NCBI GenBank assembly: GCA_019059635.1
Contig: JAGVRJ010000001.1
Span: 806,001 to 870,000 of the forward strand
Length of the DNA stretch: 64,000 nt
Source of the DNA: Proales similis
Taxonomy: Eukaryota; Rotifera; Eurotatoria; Ploima; Proalidae
Direction: 5' to 3'
The notes under the pieces were generated by a model, which was given only the letters and a program-made list of their open reading frames with translations, ran no database searches and was not told where the DNA came from. This document shows, piece by piece, positions 47,295 to 58,856 of this stretch. The position numbers and the translations under genes are program-made. Position 1 is the stretch's first letter; each line of letters opens with the position of its first letter.

Positions 47295-50200
47295 GTTGTG
47301 CCTCGGTTCAGGGATAAATAGTTAGGCGCTGATTTGGTTCGTACTTCAAAATGACAATATCATGTCAATACTGATATCTATCAATAAGAGAAAATATGTA
47401 AAAAATGAAACCAAATTCATCAACAATATGTATGAGCATATGCAAGCCCATGAGAGCTGGCGTGCAGATGGCAACAGATCGCACCACTCCACCACGACAT
47501 TGTTTAAATAATTATCCGGTTAAGCTTCATTTACAAGTCAATGCATGACTCAGACTTTGGCAGCTTAAAAGCACGGAATTATTTTGCATTCATTTTGGCC
47601 CACATTCTTCTTCCCTTGAAAGAAGTGAACCGACCGGCGCAAGAATGATTGATTACCAATACCCGCAGTTACTTGCTTTTCGGGCTCAGTTAAATAAGAT
47701 GAAAAAGGCAGACAGGGATAAACTACCATAATAGTCGCCCCTAACACCAATATCTGAGTTGAACTGAGCTGAAGTTTATCTGACTAACGCCGCTGCAGAG
47801 GCGCCGGATTTTGATGGTGTTAGAGACTACTATGCTCAAACCACGGCCTGAGGCATAATAAAAAGATTAAACGCGAAACAAATGGTGGTGAATGGTATGG
47901 ATAAAATCTGCGGCTCTTATTCAATCGGGTAACACTTGAAAAAGCACTTCTCGCCTGAGAGACTCCTCCTTCTTTCTCTCTCTCTTCTATTTATACGATT
48001 CCTTTTCTTGCCTACTTTCTTCTTTCTAATGCTCTCACTCGTTGCAACGCTCTTTAATTCATTCTAACCAGAAGCTGTTTTATTTGAATGATGAATGCAA
48101 ACAAAAAATAATGCTTTTATTGTTCTCCTAGAATTCGGAGTGAGCAAACAATTTGGACGGAAGCCGCCTATTAACAAATCGAAGTTTCTATTCATTCCTA
48201 TTTGAAACTATTTGAACATATGCAAAAGATCAAACTAATTTTAAATAGAACTGAGCTGAACGGCTGTTTATAATTTCTAAAAATGCCAGTCAGGTTAGCA
48301 AATATGACATGGTATAGTATGGAAAAGAAGATATAAGCTGTTATCACAGAAAAGCTAGCTTCCGGTTGAATCAAATAAATCACCCATGTTCAAACTTACG
48401 TCGAGTTCTGACTCAATTGCCTTTATCTGATAGGCTCTTGCAAATCCAGCTCTCGCTCAATGTCTGCTTGCCGAAATAAAATGCTGTTTATAATTAGCCG
48501 ATAAAAATCCGATTTGAAACAACAATGCTTTGGATAATCTTGCTACCAAATAATGAATTGCGATTATGAAAGGAGCACGAATAAAGGGGCTCCTAACCAC
48601 CAGGCTTATTAGCAGCTTATAAAAGAAAGCAATGCATCAGCCACTTGGAAACCCATTCACGTTTACATTCGTCTCAATTCAGACTTTTATCAATATTCCG
48701 ATAACAACATAGAGAAGCCTCCTAAACAGACATAAAATTACAGGATTAGAAGGAAGCATTCTACAAAGGGCTCTTATTGATTAGAAAAGCTTCGCTTTGT
48801 TATGAGCATTCATGTTGCATGAGCATGTTTTGCCTTTTGCTCTGCTCTTTAACCCTGAGATCATAAATTAATCTTTTCTCTGGTTTCTGAATTTTTCTCC
48901 CTCAAGTCTAAGTGAGCACTGGCTAGTCTACTAATGAAATAGAGTTTATCTTGAAAAAACAACCATACTAGTGTTTCAATATTTATGACAGAACTAGTCA
49001 ATCCATATATGACAGACAATGTACATAATTTTGGCTCGAGTTTCTGCTAAGGTTTAATAAAACGTGCTGCGCTTTATTCAGCGATAAACGCCAAATGTGC
49101 TGTACAGTCAGAAATTTATAGTAAAGCAAGATGATTGTTAACTGCGCTTCATCAAATGAAAAAGCTCGCTAATAGGAGCCTGGAAGAACTTGCACAGTTG
49201 GATCATATGAATGGACTCAATTAAAACTAACAAGAAGGCGAAAGAGGAGATGAAAGCAATTAAGCAAGAACAAGAAAGAAACAAAGAGTAAAATTTGATG
49301 CGGGATGCTTCATGCGTTCAATAAAAGATTCTGTTAACTAGCTCATAATTGTTTACACTTGGATAAAATTGTAGCGATATTAGAATCGAATTAAAAGGAG
49401 TTGCTCTTGTTGAATAACCATCGACCCCTAAATGCAGCTACAATAAAATCCAGAATTTCTGCCGAGTCAACCATCTTAATCATGTTGATGAAACGAAAAA
49501 TCGATATTTGTCTCGGGATTGCTTGTAGGCTTTGAATATGCAAAAAAGCAAATGGCGTAAGTTAGATAAACAAACGACCAATTTTCTGCCACGGTATGGC
49601 TTGCTATAAAGTAAATTAGTCTAGTGTGTACTCACCAAGCTCAAGTAGTTCATTGATTCGTGAAATGGTGCAATTTCATGAAGGCTTTAGGGACAGAATA
49701 AGCAAAAAGATTCATCTCGGAAAAATAACATTGTTTGTAAGCGATTCAAATTAATTATGAATAAAACCAAGCAGGATACCAAGATTGCAATTAGAAATTA
49801 CGGAAACTGAAATGATTACACCTGAAGCGATGCCTTGCTATCTCTGAATGCTCAAGTTAATCCAAAAAAAAACATTTGTAGAAAAGAAATTAAGTTCTTT
49901 TTTAATATTTTGGTTGGAAGTCAAAAGATCCAAAAACGTTAGACTTAAAAAAACGCTAATAAATTCAACAAATCCTCTTTTTAATAAAATAGAACTTTAA
50001 AACTAGTAGATAGATTCTGAATGCAGCGAAGTTCCTCATCTATATCGGAAATGGTTGAAAAAATAAAAAATGCCCAAATAAAGGTTTTAAACAATTTTAT
50101 CATTTGGAAAAAAACAGAAAGAAATACAGAAATTTTAGGAAAGATGATTGAATGGTAGCGCAATTTTCCTCTTTAACCCAATTACCGCCCTTATTATGCG

Positions 50201-50589
50201 ATATACGACGGAGAGATGGAAGGATCACTGTTCTTAGGACGAAATCAGGCTAAAACATTAATTTGTTAAATCGATATGAACCATTCTTTGGAATATGTGG
50301 CGCCTTTGAGTGCGTTCCAATGAACTGCTTCGTAGAAATTTTAGAACCATTAAGATAAAAGCACATTAAATAAACACATGAGGATGTCTGCTTCTCCTCT
50401 AGCCATACTGGTTTCAAGCTTATTTTTAATGTTGAAACTGCTTATAAAAAATATAGCCTGATCCTGGGATGGCAATTTCAAAAATCTGGTCCAAAGTACT
50501 TAGCTATAAGATCGCGTCTAACATCATATCGATTATTCCTTCATAATGCATATTCTATTACGATCTAGTCAACAGATTCGATGCTAGGC
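47295..50589. other. 3.3-kb spacer with no supported gene
   Basis: Lies between the GPR158-like gene's 5' end and the 3' end of the ankyrin gene. Short pyrimidine-rich TC repeats occur near 47970-47995. No open frame has family signatures or splice partners. Its left part should contain the GPR158-like promoter. Downstream ankyrin-gene exons could lie at the right end if the last GTAAGC is used as a donor. Confidence 0.4.
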
Positions 50590-52381
50590 TTACCGTCTAT
50601 TCATATAGTCAGACTTAAATCCTGAATGTATATTGGATTTTAAATGATCACTATCCTGAAGTGCTTTGGGAGGCTTATGTTCAAGTAACCATTTACGTTC
50701 GATCGCAGCCCTCACGCAAAGCTGACACCGGATTTCATTCAACCCTATATTTGCGACGGTAATAATTTTATCAGGACAAGTGGGGCGAAAGATGAATTGA
50801 AAAAATTACCAGCTTGCTTAATGACTGAACTTTTTCCTCTGCGGCGCGCAAGATCGATAGGAAGTTCTTGATTATTGTTTGGCTGTTCATGTGGTACGTC
50901 GTGCTGAACACAACAGTGAAAGCATACCGCGTGGCCATTCATGCAACAAAGATGCGTCAGGAGATTGCCATTAGCTTTAAATCCGATCAAAAAATTAAAA
51001 AGCCCGTTTTAATATAATCACCATTAGATTTTCAAGCTTTACCGTCGGGCATATTCTTATGAAATTGTTTATTATCAAGCAACCAGTGAAGAGTATTGGT
51101 GGCACCATTGAAAGCAGCCGTGTGTAAAACATTATGTCCACGTCGATTGAAAGAGCTTTCGATAGGAATTTTCAGATCTATCAGCCATTTTAGACATTCA
51201 AGCTGGTCCGTTTTAGCTGCCAAATGAGCGCAGGTATTCAACTCTTGGTCCGTCGAAGTGTAATCAAGATAGAATTTTGTCAAAAATTTTAAAGTTGCCA
51301 AAGCTCCATACTCTGCGGCATAATGGATTGGAACTTTCCCCTGGTAACAGCGAACATCAAGTTGATAACCAATTTTATAAAGAAATTCGACTACATGCCG
51401 GTGATCATGAGTGCAAGCGACATGAATCGGGTGGCAACCAAGCTTGTCGGCCAGTGTTAGATCTGCATGGTTTGCAACCAATATTTCAAGACACTCCAGC
51501 TCGCCATATCTGCAAGCTAAGTGCGCCGGGGTTTGTTGATTATAATCTTTCTTGTTGATATCGTCAATATAAGGAAGAATGGCTTTCAGCATCTCTGCAT
51601 TGCCGCCTATACAGCATTCATGAATGCAATATCTACCTAAACCGTTTTGAACTTGGTTGAGTTGAAATTTAAGTTCCTTTGGGAATAGAATTAAGTTTTA
51701 TATATGACTTTTCCTTAATGAATTACTAACTTGAGTGTAGAATTTAAGAAGCTTAGGGTCAGGCCCAAATTGGCAAATTTGATGAAGTTCTGGTTGAAAT
51801 TGAGGCAAGTCGATTCGTTTTATGCCATCTAATAATTTTTTCAAATAAATCAGGGATGAATTCTGAGTTTTGGAAGTTTGAGTAGATTGTAAGTTATCCG
51901 GATTCTGTTTAATCATATCGACTGAGTTAGGTTTGAGAATGGTAGACGATTTAGTTGAATTCGACTCGGGGATCGTCCGTTTAATATCTTCAACACCGGT
52001 AAGAAATAGAGATGGACCGTAAACGGGTTCGGGTTCGGTAAACTTCTCAGGTAAATCGGCATTATGATTTGAGATTTGGTTAAAGAAGGAGGTAAACTCT
52101 TTGACAAATATATCTTTGAGCTTCTCTTTAGATTCATGCTGTCTATTTGTTAAACACGTTAAAGGTTCGGGTTCTCTAAGTGTCTTCTGCTTGTCTGCTT
52201 CGATTCGCTTAAGATCCCTCGATTGCATTTTTTTGAACGAATCAAGCATCAACTCATATTTTCGAAGTCGGTTGCTCTTGTTTAAATAGCATCCCTTTGA
52301 CCAGAGGGAGCTGGGTATTTCCATACGTTCATTCAAGCATGGTTCCAATTCTTCATTAATTGCCGATAGGCTTCGATTCAT
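50590..52381 (-). CDS. Ankyrin-repeat protein with N-terminal helical region
   Basis: Four exons, complement(50590..50744, 50810..50974, 51043..51676, 51731..52381), give 534 residues from the first ATG in exon 1. The open frame extends about 19 codons further upstream without an ATG, so an extra 5' exon is possible. Residues 1-217 are Lys/Glu/Leu rich and probably helical or disordered. About 240-470 is a string of ankyrin repeats: NQQTPAHLACRYGELECLEIL, GCHPIHVACTHDHRHVVEFL, KVPIHYAAEYGALATLKFL, NTCAHLAAKTDQLECLKWL, GHNVLHTAAFNG, then LPIDLARRRGKSSV. A short tail with a CxxC follows. The layout is loosely like espin, ANKRD42 or synphilin-1, but none is convincing, so I leave it unnamed. The stop overlaps CG|GTAAGC, a good donor, so the C-terminus could continue. 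Confidence 0.75.
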
Positions 52382-53192
52382 TTTTATCAGACGCTTATTC
52401 AACCACTCAGCTTGAGAATTGTCAATTGTTATAAGCAATTAGAGTTTGGTAGCTATGGGAACGTCAGTAATAAAATGAGGTAATCAAGCCGGGTCTAGAA
52501 GAACTGTCTGAATTATTCGGCCCGAAACAAGGAATTTTTCACTACTTCTTTATAAAAGCCTTCATTAAGAGTTAAATAATAAATTTATTATCACCTATCA
52601 TTTTAAAGAAATAAGTAGAAAGGAACAATACACAGCCAAAACACAATCAAAAGCGAGCGAACTTTTGAGTAAAGAAGATTCAGATTATTATAAGAATTAT
52701 ACAGACTTCTCTCACTTATATTTACACTTATTACCAGGTTTACTATCCTTTAAATGTTTTGCTGGAAAGACTAGATGATTTAATATTTGCTTAAATGGAT
52801 AGAATCTGGTGTGAGAGTCGAGATTATTGACCAAATGTTCCCAGAAATAAAATGTTACGCGTCAAGTAAGAATGGAGTGAGCAACAGTGTTGAAGGATGA
52901 GTTTTTAACTTTATTTACATCCGAGGCAGGAGAGAAATAGAACAGAGAAAGTTTTCAAAATGAATCTCTCCGCCGCAATAACTGCAATAAGATGCTTAAT
53001 GCTAATTTTACTTCTCATGTTTTGCCTTAGGTTTTGTGTTGTGTTTCTCAATGCAGTCCTCATCCATGCCTCGTGTGTGCGCGCAAGAAAACTTTTTTTT
53101 TAGTTTTTTTTTAATCATTAAGCTTCTATGTTTCTCGTGCAAAAGTTTAAATTAAAGGTAGCTGCTAATGAGCAGAGCGCCGTAATTCTGGG
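52382..53192. other. Spacer between ankyrin and Nova genes
   Basis: About 810 bases, A+T rich, with poly-T runs near 53092-53114. It holds the Nova 3' untranslated region and the ankyrin promoter. I looked here specifically for a third KH domain for Nova (GxxG with flanking hydrophobic pattern on the minus strand) and saw none. Confidence 0.5.
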
Positions 53193-54739
53193 CTATTTTT
53201 TGTATGAGGAAGATGACTTGCCAGATGCGTGGTGGTGATGGTGGTAGTGACCGCCCCCACTGCCGCCACCGCTGCTACCTCCGCCATTCATATAATTTGC
53301 CGAATGATGGTAGGATGACTGATGATAGGCATGATGCGACGGATTAGAATGATGAGGCGGTGCGCCGGTGGCGGGAGGCGCGTTCGATGCCGGAGAGCTG
53401 GGTGCCCCTGGATAATTAAACTGACCAAATGGAAAGTTTGTGGCTGATCCCATGTTGGGCATCATATTCCCCATTAGACCTGAAAACAGGCTTGTAGGAG
53501 GAATCTTTGTGATGAGACCATAATTTAATAGAACTGTGATTGAATCAATGATTTCCATACAGGCCGATGAATTGTAGCCTGCATTTCTAAGAGCGACCTA
53601 GTCGTTTCATAACGATAGCAAACAATTTGGGAAAATTTCAGTTTAGCACTTTGATTACTTTCAAAGAATCAACGTTCATCTGGAAACTTCCACCACAGTT
53701 GATAATCAGCATGGCAAGGTTGTTTAGTCCCGCTAAAACTATCGGGTCAGCCTAATTATGTCACAGATTGCCACATCCTCCTACCTAAATAGTTGGCAGC
53801 CGAATTGAAGTCAAATTTGTTGTTTTGAGCTTGTCCTGAATTCGCTGCACTCTCCGCACCGCCCATATTAGAGTAAGTTAAGTTTGGAACACTACTGTGT
53901 TGAGGGTCCTCGGCGATTTTTCGAATCACCATGTTTAATGCTTTGTTTCGGCTCATGTCGTCACCTTCAATAGTTACGATCCTCTCAGGCAGTTCAGTTT
54001 GCTTAGAAGATATTTGCACAAAAGCGCCGCTCTCATCTTTAATTTGCTTAATGAAAGCGCCTCCTTTGCCAATGAGAAGCCCAGCGGTAGTATTGGGCAC
54101 CAAAATTTTGACCTTTAACAGAGCCCTCTTTTAATGGTCGATGATAACATTGCTGGTCTAATGAAAACTTACCTGATTAACTCTTTCTTCTGAATCGGCT
54201 GATTTTGCTGTTGCGTCTGGCTTTTCTTGAATTCGATTCATGATGCACTCATGGGCTTTGAGGACTGAGCCTATGGTGCCGATTATTAGGCAAACACGTT
54301 CATTTGTGTTGGGATAGTGATCGTTCGCCTTAGACATCTTCATTTTCACATTGGTTTCGCGTTGAATTTGTGCAATTCTCTCGCCCCCTCGACCGATGAT
54401 ACCTCCAGCGACCGAGGCCGGTATGAGTAGTTTGAAGTGTATGTCAGTATTCTCGTCTGCATGAGAGCTCTGGCGTCCTCCTCTTCCATTCATTCTTTTG
54501 CTGTCCGAATGAATTGCCTCGCGATTGTCGTCGCCATGCGAGCCCTCGCTCATAGCAGATGTGTCGTGCGCATCTGGCTCATGCTTACGTTTTTTGGATA
54601 CATTCGAGTCGTCAAGTGACTCAGTTGACGGGTCATTTCGGTGCTGGTCGTTGTTATCGTTCAAATCGTTTAAAGTTGATCCTTCATCAATGCCGGCCAT
54701 GCTTTGCTCCACTTTAACGGACATCTCATCCAATCTCAT
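53193..54739 (-). CDS. ps/Nova: Nova/pasilla-type KH RNA-binding protein, two KH domains
   Basis: Four exons, complement(53193..53597, 53659..53732, 53785..54112, 54173..54739), give 457 residues. Nova/pasilla proteins bind YCAY clusters in pre-mRNA and control alternative splicing. An acidic N-terminus has a possible nuclear signal (KKRKHE). KH1 (about 101-170) has FKLLIPASVAGGIIGRGGER and NTNERVCLIIGT; KH2 (about 190-262) has VKILVPNTTAGLLIGKGG and a Nova-like end, RKIAEDPQ...NLTYSN. The inter-domain segment GLNNLAML and ALRNAGYNSSACMEIIDSI with LLNYGL matches the Nova/pasilla linker that normally leads into KH3. Here KH3 is missing: the protein ends in a Pro/Ala, His and Gly-rich tail (GGGSSGGGSGGG, HYHHHHHA). 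The splice phases close exactly. Confidence 0.9.
53210..53292 (-). repeat. Low-complexity His/Gly/Ser coding tract in Nova tail
   Basis: Repeated CAC/CAT and GGN codons encode the His-rich and Gly-rich C-terminus of the Nova homologue. Composition is much more G+C rich than the flanks. Confidence 0.75.
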
Positions 54740-55648
54740 CTAGAAGAGCACTGTTAAATGTGAATCGAACTAGTTTGGTCTAAGCAAAATTGGCCCATTC
54801 ACTCAAGCATTCGGTCCACGCCAAGTTGACTAGCGGTGAGCCTTTGAATGCGTGCTATAAGCTCTTAGCTGCACTCTATCTCAACATAAGTATCTTAACA
54901 GGAGCGAAGCGAGAGGGTCGTGAGTGAACATTCAAAATGGATGAGCTCGAGCTAATGGATGAATGAAGGAGGTGTGTGTCAGTCGATATTTAATAATGAG
55001 CGCTCAATTAAAGAGGCATAGAGAGGTCGCGTATATTTTGGCTGCATCAAATTTCTTCCGCATTGCCTAGCTTGGCCATAATTTTTGTTTATCACGTACT
55101 AAGCTGCTTTGGACTTCCGACGTTTTCTTGATTTCCCTTATACTCCGAACCAAGTTTTTCCTTCGAAAGATAGTAACTTATAGAAAGAAAATTAAACACA
55201 ATAAACAGCAAGCAGCCTGACAGTCAGTTTAGTCGATCTCTTTTGTTTGGTCTCGTTTCAGACGGGTATTTTTATGCTAATTTTATTCTGTGCATTTGAG
55301 AGAGGAAAGAATGATTAAGAAATTACAACTACCCTGAAGCTCACAACCAAGAATAAAATCCAATAACTACAAGCATCAATCTATTCAAAACGACTGATTT
55401 AAAGCAGCTTTGAAGAATAGAATTCGCACTGTTTAGTTTAATCAGCAAGGCCATGCAATTGAACAAGTGTCAAGATTAGAATGCTTGTAGACATAATCGT
55501 CAAATGAGATGCGACTAACTAATCATCACTTTTTAAGTATATCCAAATTCAACTAGATAAGTGCCGGCACAAAAAGAAATCTTAAGAGACGCTTTGATTG
55601 CAAGCCACTAACAAAAATAGATTAGGATCAGCCGAAACATTCTAAAAT
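54740..55648. other. Divergent promoter region of Nova and Arp2
   Basis: About 900 bases between divergent start codons. No coding exon is supported. It is expected to hold both promoters. Confidence 0.5.
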
Positions 55649-57171
55649 ATGGACAATCAAGGGAGAAAGATTGTAGTCTGCGACAACGGTACAGGTGTAA
55701 GTGGGCTAGTCAATCCATAGTCATCAAGTCATTATTCATTTTATCTCGGCACAGTTTGTTAAGTGTGGATTTGCTGGCAGTAATTTTCCAGAGCACGTCT
55801 TCCCGTCTTTAATTGGTCGACCGATCCTTCGCTCTGGCACTCGAGTAAATGACGTTGAGATCAAGGTAAATAAAAATTGCTTCTGGCCCATTACTTTTAA
55901 GTTAAAAGCTTAAAAAGAATTTATTTAAATTATTTATATATATCATTTAAAACATCCAATAACGAGACTTGAGTCAGTGAATCCCTCCAGCTCTTGACCC
56001 CTCATTTTCTCTAAGCTTGATTAAAATTATGCCCTAAAGGATCTCATGATCGGCGAAGAGGCAAGCCAACTTCGACACATGCTTGAGCTCAACTACCCAA
56101 TGAAAAACGGAATGGTGCGAAATTGGGATGATATGCAGCATTTATGGGATTACACTTTCGGCAAAGAAAAGCTAGATTTAAATCCTAATGAGTGCAAGGT
56201 TCTTCTAACTGAGCCTCCTATGAATCCGAATGAGAATCGAGAGAAGCTAATTCAAGTAATGTTCGAGCGTTATGGGTTCGCCGGTGTTCATGTAGCAATT
56301 CAAGCTGTGCTAACTCTGTACGCTCAAGGTCTTGTGACCGGTATTGTACTCGATTCAGGGGATGGAGTAACGCATATATGCCCAGTCTATGAGGGCTTCT
56401 CATTGCCCCATTTGACTAAACGACTTGATATCGCTGGTCGGGATGTAACACAGTATTTGATCAAGTTACTTCTACTGCGAGGCTATGCTTTTAACCACAC
56501 AGCCGATTTTGAAACTGTTCGAATAATGAAAGAAAAACTATGCTATGTGGCCCATGACATTGAAGAGGAGCAGAAACTTGCACTGGAAACAACTGTGCTT
56601 GTTGAATCTTATACCGTAAGTAGATATTTCTTCAAACACTAATACTTAGCTTAAAGGATGAATTTTAGTTACCTGATGGAAGGGTGATAAAATTGGGAGG
56701 TGAGCGATTCGAGGCGCCAGAGATCCTTTTTCAACCTCATCTAGCCAACCGAGAGGCTGTTGGAATTGCTGAACTATTGTTCAACACTATTCAGACAGCT
56801 GATATGGACATGAGACCCGATTTTTACAAACATATTGTTCTCAGCGGTGGAACAACAATGTATCCTGGATTTGCCAGCCGGTTGGAGAGAGAAATAACCC
56901 AGCTCTATTTGGAGAGAGTGTTGAAGGGTGACGTGAACCGACTTTCGGTAAAATAAGGCTCAAGCTAAACACTTTTAAGATTCTTAATTAAAATTAAAAA
57001 AAGAAATTCAAAATTAAAATCGAAAATTCCGCTCGTCAGAAACACATGGTATTTTTCGGAGGTTCAGTACTCGCGAACATAATGAAAGACCGCGATGAGT
57101 TTTGGATCAGCAAGCAAGAATACGAAGAGCAAGGTCTTCGATGTCTCAATAAACTGGCCAAGTCAAAGTAG
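55649..57171 (+). CDS. Arp2: Actin-related protein 2 (Arp2)
   Basis: Five exons, 55649..55696, 55755..55865, 56040..56615, 56669..56947 and 57004..57171, encode 393 residues (human ACTR2 394). Arp2 is one of the two actin-related subunits of the Arp2/3 complex, which nucleates branched actin filaments. Actin-fold nucleotide loops are intact: [16 protein letters not shown] at the N-terminus and [17 protein letters not shown] in the middle. [73 protein letters not shown] and [21 protein letters not shown] identify Arp2 rather than actin or Arp3. Intron 2 (174 nt) is one of only two long introns in the window. AATAAA at 57341-57346 probably ends the transcript. Confidence 0.97.
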
Positions 57172-57443
57172 AGTCAAAAATATCATGCCGCCCGATTTTG
57201 CTGATTTTATTATTTCAATTTACTAACATTCCGCTAATCATTTCATGCGTTCATAAAGCTCTCTTACATTTGTCAAAATGCTGAGGCTAGCGATTAACAC
57301 GGCGCAAAATGAGTTTGCCTTTAAATCAAATCATTTTGGAAATAAAATCATTTTGCAAATTTATTTATAATATAAAATACTCCAGGCCAAGTTGATTTCA
57401 TCAGGCAGAGTAGAATAATTGCTAAATAAACTTAAAATGATAG

Positions 57444-58346
57444 CTAATGGGCATAGAAACCGCCAAATCCTGCTTGATTTCGATTAAACGAAAATCTGCT
57501 TTTATCCTCTGCCTTCCCGTAAAGGGTCATCTGATTCAAACGGTTTAAATAAGCATACAGCTCGTCTTTTCCGTTTCCTCGATTGAGATCCTCTAATATC
57601 TGATCTACATTGTACATGTTGGCATACGATGAATAAAAGCTATAAGCAGAAGGTTTCTTAATTCGAGGGTCTTGTTTGTTGGGTGTCCGAGCAATCTTAA
57701 CCTCCGGAGGTTTGCATCCAACTTCAATTTGGCTCTTTTCAATATCACCTAGTCAAGTTTATACAATCTACACAATTTCTTTGTTTCTAGTAATTTGCCC
57801 ACCCTTTCTCAGTTTCAAGAACGCTTGATAAAGAATGTCACCGCATGAACGAGAACGCGCAACAAAATCTTGCTTTGAAAGCATGCACAAGGCTCGTCCA
57901 TTCATCACAAAGTGCTGGGTTGGATAGGGTTTGGGTAAGTCGAATTCAGAACAGGTTTTTACGATCCAACTAGCAACGTCGTTTATGGTCCAATAGTTAA
58001 GGTCTTTTAATTTAAAAGCGTTAGATAGATAAAGCAATGAGTGAAATCGGTCTAACTTTTCGAGCTTTTAGATTGGGTTCGAATGGATTTAACTTTGCGG
58101 TGCCGAAACTCAGTATGTAGGTTCAAATAACTTGGATTCAAATAGGCTTTGACCAAAGACTTGTCGTACGTATACCTCGGCAAAGGCTTTTGTACATTTT
58201 TGATAGGATTGCCTACAAATTTAGAGCTGGAAATAGAATCATCTGCAAATATGTCGATAAATAAAATGTTCTAACACATGATTTAGGGAGCACTTACGCT
58301 TGAACGTTCTTCTGGTTGGTTCACTTGAAATCTCGACAATTCTCAT
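57444..58346 (-). CDS. Pointed (SAM_PNT) domain protein lacking an ETS domain
   Basis: Four exons, complement(57444..57748, 57803..58003, 58057..58242, 58298..58346), give 246 residues. The PNT domain is at about 79-144: LNYWTINDVASWIVKTCSEF, HFVMNGRALCMLSKQDF, then VARSRSCGDILYQAFLKL, with the Phe-x-x-Arg and Gly-Asp-x-Leu-Tyr pattern of ETS-family pointed domains. No ETS winged helix follows: residues 145-246 are charged and end with an aromatic and Asn-rich tail (SFYSSYANMYN, FGGFYAH). An isolated PNT domain recalls Drosophila edl (Mae), which regulates ETS factors by PNT-PNT binding; that function here is inference. The donor ending exon 3 (AAGG|GTGGGC) is weak but needed to avoid a stop 14 codons later. 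Confidence 0.72.
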
Positions 58347-58856
58347 GAGGTCGAAGTGTGAAATTCAAATCTAAAAACACCAAATTTAGAATGATTCGAT
58401 AACTCGATATTTTTAAAATAAAGTTATCAAAAGCAAACTTTGAGTAAATTGATTTTTCTTGTTTCTTGACCCAGAGAGAGAAAATTATTTTTTACGTGAA
58501 CAAACGACCCTAAAAATGGAGCACGTCGTTTTTAAGTTTCTTTGAGATAAATTTGCTGCTTGCATAAACAATGGTTTGAGCAAGAAAGTATTGATGAGCA
58601 TAATTGTCAGGCGATGACCCTTTTGGACGGCAGCCACTTTGCGCTCGATTTAATTTGTTGCTTCGCATGAATGGGTCTGAGCCACTAGTTAAAAGCCAAA
58701 AGATTCATTCTCTGGCTCAAGTGGCCCTATGAAGAGAAAAAGAGGAAAATGAGTTCTTTGCGGACTGTATTTGATTTTATTTGGTTGGTTTCTTAATTAA
58801 AATTTGTTTTATGCTTTGAAAAAAAAATTATTATTTTCGGATCTGATAGCACTAGG
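58347..58856. other. Spacer between PNT gene and RhoGAP gene
   Basis: About 510 bases, holding the PNT gene promoter and the RhoGAP 3' untranslated region. No coding signal. Confidence 0.5.

Noticed and set aside
51277-51558. 93-codon plus-strand open frame
   Set aside because: Antisense to well-formed ankyrin repeats.
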